Assembly: GCA_016292515.1 (NCBI GenBank)
Contig: JAEDIJ010000035.1
Span: forward strand, 1-21,660
Direction: 5' to 3'
Length of the DNA stretch: 21,660 bases
Source of the DNA: Victivallaceae bacterium
Lineage (GTDB): Bacteria; Verrucomicrobiota; Lentisphaeria; Victivallales; Victivallaceae
Below, piece after piece: positions 1 through 5,707 of the stretch. The notes beneath the pieces are model-generated. The model ran no database searches and was not told the origin of the DNA. It saw nothing but the letters and a program-made list of their open reading frames with translations. The position numbers and the translations under genes are program-made. Within the stretch, counting starts at the first letter, position 1, and each line of letters starts with the position of its first letter.

Positions 1-56
1 TCTCATCTCTCATCTCTCATCTCTCATCTCTCATCTCTCATCTCTCATCTCTCATT
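1..56. repeat. Heptanucleotide tandem array (TCTCATC, eight units)
   Basis: Seven exact head-to-tail copies of the 7-mer TCTCATC are followed by an eighth that differs in its last base. The array touches the window start, so its full length is unknown. It lies about 90 bp upstream of the first lipoprotein gene. The period of 7 matches the 7-bp units flanking the repeats at 10112-10410 and 21604-21660, although the unit sequence differs. Such arrays are prone to slippage, so copy number may vary between strains. Confidence 0.95.
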
Positions 57-103
57 GGAAACTTCTCCGTCAGGAGATGGCGGAGCGTAAAAAAGCGCGT
101 GAT

Positions 104-120
104 CCCGCAATGGTTGCGGG
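104..120. other. Short perfect hairpin in the leader of the first gene
   Basis: CCCGCAA and TTGCGGG form a perfect 7-bp stem around a TGG loop. The hairpin ends 26 bp before the start codon at 147. No T-tract follows, so it is not an intrinsic terminator. It could be the end of an upstream repeat: the preceding bases GGCGGAGCGTAAA recur near 17245. Confidence 0.5.
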
Positions 121-146
121 AAGTAAATAAAGAAAAGGAGAAAGTT

Positions 147-548
147 ATGAAAAAGAGTTTGTGGGTGCTTGTGGGCGTGAGCGTGTTGGTGCTTACGGGG
201 TGTAAGGTTCATTATCAGACCGATTACGGTTTCGGCTCGACGATGCCGGGCGTCGTATACAGTTATCAGACGCGCGGGACCTTTATGCTGCCCAAGGCGG
301 AAAGCATGGAGGGCGTCGAAGTGCTGGGCCCCGTGGAGGGCGAATCGACGGAACTCAACGTCCTTTTGCTCGTCGCGGTCGGCAACGGCGGTATCGAGGC
401 GGCAAAAAAGGATGCGCTCAAACGTTATCCCGATGCCGACGATATCCTCAACGTCGAAGTTGATACCAGACACTTCAACGTGCTGCCGATTTTCAACGAA
501 AGCACGACGATCCTCCGCGGGATCGCGGTGAAGTACAAGAAAAAGTAA
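147..548 (+). CDS. TRL-like family lipoprotein
   Basis: The 133-residue protein starts with a lipoprotein signal (hydrophobic stretch about residues 5-16, lipobox LTGC with Cys19 as the lipidation site). The rest fits the TRL-like family: a Gly-rich start, a central GNGGIEAAKKDA segment, then NVEVDTRHFNVLP and a closing strand ILRGIAVKY. TRL-like proteins are small, usually secreted or lipid-anchored proteins of unknown function in Gram-negative bacteria. The start at 147 is chosen because AAGGAGAAAG lies just upstream and it opens the signal peptide; the frame stays open 5' to 99 but that extension has no signal sequence. It appears monocistronic. Family assignment is by sequence feel and is moderately sure; lipoprotein nature is well supported. 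Confidence 0.8.
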   Translation: MKKSLWVLVGVSVLVLTGCKVHYQTDYGFGSTMPGVVYSYQTRGTFMLPKAESMEGVEVLGPVEGESTELNVLLLVAVGNGGIEAAKKDALKRYPDADDILNVEVDTRHFNVLPIFNESTTILRGIAVKYKKK

Positions 549-570
549 GGTAAACGCGCGGGCGAAAAGA

Positions 571-622
571 GATAGAGGTGCATCTGCGACAAATGGGTAT
601 TTTGCGTGTGATGCTCTCTATC
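571..622. other. Imperfect long hairpin downstream of the TRL-like gene
   Basis: The arms at 571-584 and 610-622 share GATAGAG/CTCTATC (7 bp) and GCATC/GATGC (5 bp), separated by a small internal loop. The hairpin starts 22 bp after the stop codon at 548. No run of T follows, so it may stabilise the 3' end or belong to the repeat-rich spacer rather than terminate transcription. Confidence 0.45.
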
Positions 623-660
623 ATACTTACGTCTGTATTCCCCTGCTTCTTCCCTCGGGG

Positions 661-806
661 AGTCGGGCGGACGAAGCGCGAAAGCGCGGAGTTTACAATT
701 ATCCGCAAACTTATGCGGAATCGCCAAAAGTACAAAGTCCAGCCCGCGGCTGGTTGAGGTGGGTCAAGGGAGGGCGAAACCAACCCTCCCTTGCTCCCAT
801 TACGTC
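661..806. repeat. Composite palindromic intergenic repeat, copy A
   Basis: This spacer shares the same ordered modules as 17236-17460. It opens with AGTCGGGCGG and a GC-rich AAAGCG stretch. Next come a CCGCA/TGCGG hairpin (702-719), a GTAC followed by a CCCGC-containing palindrome (742-752), and GTCAAG leading into a perfect 10-bp stem (765-774 with 784-793, 9-nt loop). It closes with CTTGCTCCCATTACGT. Arm sequences differ between copies while pairing is kept, which suggests selection on structure. It lies 20 bp beyond the 3' end of the minus-strand regulator gene and may form the 3' end of its transcript. Confidence 0.7.
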
Positions 807-825
807 GATACGTGTCTGACGCGAA

Positions 826-1860
826 TTATTTTTTCAGTTTGGCGAGCACTGCTTTGGCGGATTTTTTGACGGCATCGACGATTTCGGGCGGTTGAAGCGG
901 GATCGCTTCGCCGCGCTGGGATAATATCCACGGCACGATCACTTCTTCCGGGACTTCCGGGAGTGTAAAAAGCCAGCTGCCGTCGCTCTCTTTTTTGAGG
1001 GACTGCTTGCTGTGCATGCGGTTTGCGGTGGCGAACTTGCGGGCTTCGCTGGTCAGTCTGATCCTGACGTCGGCGTATTTTTGCCAGCCGACGATGTTGT
1101 CCAGCGTGACCGAGCGGATGATCTTTTTGTCGGGAGCGAAAGTGGAAGGAAGCATTACCGCTTTGGTGATGCGGTTGATGACAAAAGTGCGCGCGGCATT
1201 CCGCAGGTGACAGAATGCCTTGATGCGCCACTCACGCGCGTCGAGAAAGAGGACGTGGGGATCGACGATGCGCTCGATCGGTTCGCCGCCTTTCATATCG
1301 TCGTAGAAAATGCGAATTTGCCGGTGCTTCTGCCACGCTTCAAAAACGACGGGAAAAACTGCGGATTCCTTGACCGCGCCGGACTCGGCGAAAACTTTGA
1401 GCGAATGAATGAGCGTCGTTTCGAGAAAATCGGGATTGTTGCCTTTCAAAATTTCGTCCACTGCGGAAGCGATGCGGCTGCGCAGGGGATCGGGAAAGAT
1501 GTCCTCGGCGATCCTCGCGCCTAAAATGAGGGCGAGCATCGCGGATTCCGAAAGTTGCGCCGGGCAGTTGAATTCCCAATCGTGATTGGTGAGATAGTAC
1601 CCTTTGTTGGCGCGGTCGTAGGCGATCGGGCAGTGAAAATCGTTTTTGAGGGAATCGATGTCGCGGTAGACGGTGCGGAGACTGTAATTCGGCCGGATGA
1701 GCTGATTTTCCTCGAATTCGAGTTTTTCGTATTCTTTGAGCAGTTTTTCCGGCGTCGGCATCAAGTTTTTCTTCAACAACGCGACGATCCGCGCCATGCG
1801 GAAGATCTGCATCCGTGAAATTTTGACTCTTTCCGGGCTTTTTGGTGAAATTTTTTTCAT
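826..1860 (-). CDS. WYL-domain transcription regulator (HTH, WYL, WCX)
   Basis: At 344 residues this has the usual size and order of bacterial WYL regulators. A winged-helix domain spans about residues 19-90, with the recognition region YSLRTVYRDIDSLKN and a wing ending KGYYL. A WYL domain covers about 170-245 (IRIFYDDMKGG, DAREWRIKAFCHLR, FVINRI); the name-giving W-Y-L is W-R-I here. A C-terminal WCX-like part covers about 262-340. Such proteins are DNA-binding regulators thought to respond to nucleic-acid or nucleotide ligands, and many control stress or defence genes. The gene is divergent from the plus-strand genes that begin at 2002, so it may regulate itself and them. The start lacks a clear Shine-Dalgarno; an internal Met17 is an alternative start at 1812. 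Confidence 0.9.
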   Translation of the reverse strand: MKKISPKSPERVKISRMQIFRMARIVALLKKNLMPTPEKLLKEYEKLEFEENQLIRPNYSLRTVYRDIDSLKNDFHCPIAYDRANKGYYLTNHDWEFNCPAQLSESAMLALILGARIAEDIFPDPLRSRIASAVDEILKGNNPDFLETTLIHSLKVFAESGAVKESAVFPVVFEAWQKHRQIRIFYDDMKGGEPIERIVDPHVLFLDAREWRIKAFCHLRNAARTFVINRITKAVMLPSTFAPDKKIIRSVTLDNIVGWQKYADVRIRLTSEARKFATANRMHSKQSLKKESDGSWLFTLPEVPEEVIVPWILSQRGEAIPLQPPEIVDAVKKSAKAVLAKLKK

Positions 1861-1942
1861 TTTTTTTCAACTTTTTATTTTGACTGACGTTATTTGGCAG
1901 TGTTGCAATGTAATTTATGTGCGAAAAGGAGAAAAAGCAAAT

Positions 1943-1970
1943 CCGATCCGGCTTTTTTTAGAGGGATCGG
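1943..1970. promoter_or_regulatory. Inverted repeat in the divergent regulator/small-protein spacer
   Basis: CCGATCC (1943-1949) and GGATCGG (1964-1970) form a perfect 7-bp inverted repeat with a 14-bp T-rich centre. It lies 32 bp upstream of the start at 2002 and about 80 bp upstream of the WYL regulator start. It could be an operator or an mRNA leader hairpin. No regulator binding can be shown from sequence. Confidence 0.35.
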
Positions 1971-2001
1971 GGCATTTTTATCAAAACAGCGGGAGGAAAT
2001 G

Positions 2002-2184
2002 ATGAAAGACAATAAAGTGCTCGCTTTCTTTCGGGAGATCGGTTTCGGGGGATGGATGATCATCATCTACATTCTTTTGTTATTTCTTCTGGCGGCGGTT
2101 CTGCCCCGCAAAGGAGGGGGTGACAGTTCCGCCGAGGATCGCTACGAAAGATGGGCGAGATGGGGCGGAGTCCGGGGTGAATGA
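2002..2184 (+). CDS. Small single-TM membrane protein
   Basis: This 60-residue protein has a short charged N-terminus, one hydrophobic helix at about residues 18-34 (WMIIIYILLLFLLAAVL), then a charged, Trp/Arg-rich tail. It resembles no family I know. The start at 2002 has GGAGG 5 bp upstream; an adjacent in-frame ATG at 1999 is too close to it. The stop lies 11 bp before the next start, and the Shine-Dalgarno of the next gene abuts this stop codon, so the two are probably co-transcribed and translationally linked. Confidence 0.65.
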   Translation: MKDNKVLAFFREIGFGGWMIIIYILLLFLLAAVLPRKGGGDSSAEDRYERWARWGGVRGE

Positions 2185-2195
2185 AGGAGGATTTT

Positions 2196-2711
2196 ATGAA
2201 AAAGCAGGCAATTGAAAAAACGGAAAAAAATCTCAATGCGAAGTGTGAAAAATTGCTCGCTTCGCGCGGCGGCTATGAGTACGACTTGCTGAAAATCGTC
2301 ATCCGGTCGGCGTGGTTGCTCAAAAAAGAGGAGATATGTCTGAAATATATCGACGGAAACGCGTTCTCTTTGGAGGGGAATTTGTACGACCCGAACGAGA
2401 ATTTCCGCAACGGCGGCGAGGAGTCCGCAGCGGCTTTCGCCAAATTCCCGGTGAAACGGGATTGGGCGGAAAAATTACTTGAACGCATTGAAAAAACCAA
2501 AGTTCCGCTCTGTCACTTCAAAGCGATCGTCAAAGGGAAGCAGTCCTGTGTTTTGGACGGCGATTCGTTTGAAGTTACGGTCTGCGGGGATTTCGATTCG
2601 GCGGCAACTTGCAGTTGGTGCGGATACTGTCCCGAGGAATGGGCAAAGATCGGGGAGATCGCCGATCTCGTCATCCAAAAGTTTCACGAGGAATGTAAAG
2701 CGCGCCGGTAA
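2196..2711 (+). CDS. Hypothetical cytoplasmic protein with a C-terminal Cys cluster
   Basis: This protein of 171 residues has no signal peptide or membrane helix. The N-terminal 60 residues look helical and charged. The C-terminal part holds Cys130, Cys139, Cys142 and Cys145 (CSWCGYC), spaced as in a small metal site or a redox pair, followed by a helix with EEWAKIGEIADLVIQKF. I do not recognise the family. The start at 2196 is preceded by AAGGAGG with a 5-bp spacer; an upstream in-frame ATG at 2181 overlaps the previous gene and lacks such a site. It lies between a small membrane protein and another orphan protein in the same orientation. Confidence 0.7.
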   Translation: MKKQAIEKTEKNLNAKCEKLLASRGGYEYDLLKIVIRSAWLLKKEEICLKYIDGNAFSLEGNLYDPNENFRNGGEESAAAFAKFPVKRDWAEKLLERIEKTKVPLCHFKAIVKGKQSCVLDGDSFEVTVCGDFDSAATCSWCGYCPEEWAKIGEIADLVIQKFHEECKARR

Positions 2712-2771
2712 GGCGGCAACACCTGTTGAGGGCGAGTCAACTATATCGGTGGTAAAAAAGGAGTTCTTTTT

Positions 2772-3077
2772 ATGGATGAAGTCTTTCGGCGTTGTGCTTT
2801 TACCAAAAGGAAATGCGAGGCGGTCTGGTGCGCCAAAACTCTTGCGCTGGAAACGGCTCTGCAAAAAGGAAAAATCGTCCGGTGCGGCGTGGCGTTTCAC
2901 GACAAATTGAAACTTTTTTCCGTCGGCGTCAACGATTTCGAGGTGTCGCAGGACTGGGAATTGATCGATGCCGTCGCGGCGCGCGTCCGCCGCTGGAAGT
3001 TTCTCGCTCCGGTGCTGACCCGGCTTCGCGGCGAGTTGCTCAAAGCGGATTACGTTTGCCGGAGTTTTTTCCGCTGA
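2772..3077 (+). CDS. Hypothetical protein, 101 residues
   Basis: This short basic protein has no signal peptide or TM helix and five Cys residues, four of them in the first 38 residues. The middle (VAFHDKLKLFSVGVNDFEV) looks like a beta hairpin and the end (IDAVAARVRRWKFLAPVLTRLRGELL) like a helix. I do not recognise it. The start has GGAG 8 bp upstream. A second plus frame (2792-3094) overlaps most of it but lacks a ribosome site. The gene lies 60 bp after the preceding orphan gene and may belong to the same operon. Confidence 0.55.
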   Translation: MDEVFRRCAFTKRKCEAVWCAKTLALETALQKGKIVRCGVAFHDKLKLFSVGVNDFEVSQDWELIDAVAARVRRWKFLAPVLTRLRGELLKADYVCRSFFR

Positions 3078-3174
3078 CATCGCGTTGCGGATGAGGTCTG
3101 CATAAAGAATTCGGAGAGCATCCGGGAAAAATCGTATTCAAAAAGCGGACATCAAATGAAAAGGGAAATTCGAT

Positions 3175-4461
3175 ATGAGAGTTGAAGAACTTGTTCTTGC
3201 ATTTCACAAAATATATTTTTGCTATGGTCACGAAAAGTTGACGGAAATCGTCACGGAGGATTTTTCTTTTGTTTCCGATTTTGACGATTGGGGAATTCTG
3301 GATGCCGATGGATTCCAGAGATATTTGACGGACTTGTATGGATATGATTTCACGGATGTGCGATTCAACCGGAAAATGATCGAATATGTCGTTGAGCAAA
3401 AACAAGATGCGCAACACGATACGCCCGGTGCTGTGCCGTTTCCTGAACCGCGGATTTTTCAGTGCGATTTGGCAAACAGCAAGATCCGGCATATCCGGCA
3501 ATGCCGTTTGTCGGAGCGGAAAATCCCCGCCGACGTCAATCGGAAATTGCTTGATGCCTGTCAACGCAACGATTTTACGGCGGCGAAACAGGCGATCGCC
3601 GACGGCGCTTATGCCGGAAATTGGGAGTCCGGCAAAGATTGTTTGATCGCCGCGGCAAAATCGGGCGATGTGAAACTCTGCCGTCTGCTGTTTGCCGACG
3701 AAACAGCTGATGCGTTTTTCAAAGAGGCGATTTTTGCCGCCGTGGAAAATCCCGATACCGGTGTATTGTCGTATCTGATCGGCAAAGGAGTGCCGCTGGA
3801 CGTTATTTCCACGGAGGATGAATCGGTGTATTATACTCCATTGGATCACGCGATCAACTGCCACTGTCAAGCGGCGGAAAAGATCCTGCGCGCCGCCGGA
3901 GCGCCGACTTTGGAAAAATTGTGCCAATGGTGTATGGAGAAATCCGAGATCGACATACGCATTTCCGAAAAGGGTGAAGCATATAATGTGTCAATCGGCA
4001 CGGCGGGAAAAAACGTCGGCGGAGACGGGCATCATCCCAGCAATTCCCGTCAGTGGTTTTATATGGACGAATACGATTTTTTCCTTTTCATTGAAAAAAT
4101 GCTTTGCCCTTATATGACCAAAAAGTATAAACCCTATTCAAATGATAATCTGATCCCGTTGCCGGAGGCTTTGAAAGCGATTGCCGAAATGGAAAAATTC
4201 TGCGGTCTGCTGCAAAACGATTTGGATGATCCCGAAGTCGGAGCGGTGCTTTCCCGAATTCCTCCACTATCATATATCCGGTGTGGAACAAATGGAGATG
4301 ACGTCATTTTGACTTTTTCCAATGCCGATTGGGTGGTGTTCTGGAAAAAGCATCGGGAGCAGTTGTTGCTCTTTTATCAGGAGTTTGTCGTTCGCTTGAA
4401 AAAACTTGTTTCCGCCGCGCGACGGTACCGAGATTGTTATCTCAACATCATTGGACCGTAG
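3175..4461 (+). CDS. NTF2/SnoaL-like and ankyrin-repeat-like protein
   Basis: This soluble protein of 428 residues appears to have three parts. Residues 1-115 look like an NTF2/SnoaL-type cone fold: the helix VEELVLAFHKIYFCYGHEKL, then IVTEDFSFVSDFDDWGILDADGFQRYL, then strands. Residues 121-245 show degenerate ankyrin-type units: LLDACQRNDFTAAKQAIADGA, CLIAAAKSGDVKLCRLLF, and TPLDHAINCHCQAAEKILRAAGAP. The C-terminal 180 residues are unknown, with aromatic-rich strands and a final helix. Ankyrin repeats bind partner proteins; in bacteria they occur in effectors and in immunity proteins. A weak AAAAGGG site precedes the ATG. The stop is 18 bp before the kinase start, so co-transcription with the RNA-repair-like pair is possible. 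Function is unknown. Confidence 0.7.
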   Translation: MRVEELVLAFHKIYFCYGHEKLTEIVTEDFSFVSDFDDWGILDADGFQRYLTDLYGYDFTDVRFNRKMIEYVVEQKQDAQHDTPGAVPFPEPRIFQCDLANSKIRHIRQCRLSERKIPADVNRKLLDACQRNDFTAAKQAIADGAYAGNWESGKDCLIAAAKSGDVKLCRLLFADETADAFFKEAIFAAVENPDTGVLSYLIGKGVPLDVISTEDESVYYTPLDHAINCHCQAAEKILRAAGAPTLEKLCQWCMEKSEIDIRISEKGEAYNVSIGTAGKNVGGDGHHPSNSRQWFYMDEYDFFLFIEKMLCPYMTKKYKPYSNDNLIPLPEALKAIAEMEKFCGLLQNDLDDPEVGAVLSRIPPLSYIRCGTNGDDVILTFSNADWVVFWKKHREQLLLFYQEFVVRLKKLVSAARRYRDCYLNIIGP

Positions 4462-4479
4462 GTGAAGGGAGTAAATGTT

Positions 4480-4938
4480 ATGACAAAAATCAAAAGGGGC
4501 AGGGAGATGATCTTGCTGATCGGGATACCCGGCAGCGGCAAAAGCACCTTCTGCCAACAGTATTTTCCTCAATATCAGGTGATTTCGCTTGATTTGCTCC
4601 ATACCCGGCATCAGGAGGACGCGGCGTTGCAGAATGCGATCTTTTCCGGCGTCAATTGCGTCATCGACAACACCAACGTCACAAAAGATGAACGCGCGAA
4701 ATACATCGCCGCCGCCAAGGCGACGCGGTATTTCGTCACGGGGTATTATCTTTGCTCCAAAATCGACGAGTGTCTGGCGCGCAACTCGCAACGAAGCGGC
4801 AAAGCGCGTATTCCCGACGTCGACGTGATCGGCAGGGCGAAGCAGCTGGAACTTCCCGACTACGGCGAGGGCTTCGACGAATTATACTACGTTTCTATCC
4901 GGAACGGCAAATTCATCATCAGAAACTGGGAGAAATAA
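4480..4938 (+). CDS. Polynucleotide-kinase-like P-loop kinase (AAA_33 type)
   Basis: The 152-residue protein is a single kinase domain. The Walker A motif GIPGSGKST spans residues 15-23. Asp38 in VISLD matches the catalytic Asp position of T4-polynucleotide-kinase-type enzymes. VIDNTNVTKDERAKYI carries the DNTN motif (63-66) of that group, and RNSQR with a following proline forms the lid. The closing LPDYGEGFDELYYV is also typical. Relatives phosphorylate 5'-OH ends of RNA or DNA, or small substrates. The start at 4480 is chosen over a GTG at 4462 because GAAGGGA lies 9 bp upstream. The next gene, a Thg1-like polymerase, begins 2 bp after the stop. A 5'-phosphate is what that enzyme needs, so the kinase may prepare its substrate (inference). 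No phosphatase or ligase domain is fused. Confidence 0.85.
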   Translation: MTKIKRGREMILLIGIPGSGKSTFCQQYFPQYQVISLDLLHTRHQEDAALQNAIFSGVNCVIDNTNVTKDERAKYIAAAKATRYFVTGYYLCSKIDECLARNSQRSGKARIPDVDVIGRAKQLELPDYGEGFDELYYVSIRNGKFIIRNWEK

Positions 4939-4940
4939 CA

Positions 4941-5678
4941 ATGCGTAAAATCACTTTGGGCAGCCGGATGAAACAGTACGAAGCGTGTTACGATATTCAC
5001 ATTTTACGCAAACTGCCGCTGATCGTCCGCATCGACGGACGCGCCTTTCACTCGTGGACGAAACGCAGTAACTGTGAGCGTCCTTTTGACGAAAAATTGA
5101 TGCAGTTGATGGCGGAAACGACCCGCTTCCTCTGCGAAAACATCGAGGGATGTGTTTTCGGCTATACGCAGTCGGATGAGATCTCGCTTTTGTTGCGCGA
5201 CGATCAGAGCAGTGACACCTATGCGTGGTTCGACAAAAGATTGCAGAAAATCGTTTCGCTTTCGGCGGCGATGGCGACTTATTATTTCAATGCGCACAAT
5301 CCCTATGAGAAAAAATTGCCTGCGTTTTTCGATTCACGGGCATTCGCGCTTCCCGCGGAGGAGGTCAGAAGTTATTTCATCTGGCGGCAGAACGACGCTT
5401 CCAAAAACAGCCTTTCGATGCTCGCGCAAAGCCTTTATCCGCATCGCGAACTTGTTGGCAAGCAACGGGATGCATTAATGGAAATGTGCTGGCAAAAGGG
5501 GCGGAATTTCGATGCGCTCCCGACGCCGAAAAAGCGGGGATGGGCGGTTTTGCGCCGTCCGGTCACGGTCAATGGCAAATTCGGTCCCGTCGAACGTCAG
5601 AAATTTGTCATCGACGATGACATTCCGATCTTTTCCGCCGAAAACTGCGACCTCTTTGACAAACTTCTCGCCAAGTGA
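4941..5678 (+). CDS. Thg1-like protein (tRNA-His guanylyltransferase family, 3'-5' RNA polymerase)
   Basis: This protein of 245 residues matches the Thg1 family along its length. IVRIDGRAFHSW (28-39) carries the first metal-binding Asp32, and GYTQSDEISLLL (74-85) carries the Asp79-Glu80 metal pair. FFDSRAFALP and SYFIWRQND (145-152) correspond to the conserved FDGR and WRQxD segments. The HINNLYN motif of eukaryotic Thg1 is replaced by SKNSLSM, as expected for bacterial and archaeal Thg1-like proteins. These add nucleotides in the 3'-5' direction to 5'-truncated tRNAs using a template. The start lies 2 bp after the kinase stop, with GGGAGA inside the kinase end, so translation is probably coupled. 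The gene ends 29 bp from the convergent secreted-protein gene with no visible terminator. No tRNA gene is nearby. Confidence 0.9.
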   Translation: MRKITLGSRMKQYEACYDIHILRKLPLIVRIDGRAFHSWTKRSNCERPFDEKLMQLMAETTRFLCENIEGCVFGYTQSDEISLLLRDDQSSDTYAWFDKRLQKIVSLSAAMATYYFNAHNPYEKKLPAFFDSRAFALPAEEVRSYFIWRQNDASKNSLSMLAQSLYPHRELVGKQRDALMEMCWQKGRNFDALPTPKKRGWAVLRRPVTVNGKFGPVERQKFVIDDDIPIFSAENCDLFDKLLAK

Positions 5679-5707
5679 TCTTTCGTCTTTGCGAGGCGGC
5701 GGAAAAA

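Noticed and set aside
1..56. CRISPR array
   Set aside because: The 7-bp units are contiguous with no spacers; the other heptamer runs are the same kind of simple repeat.
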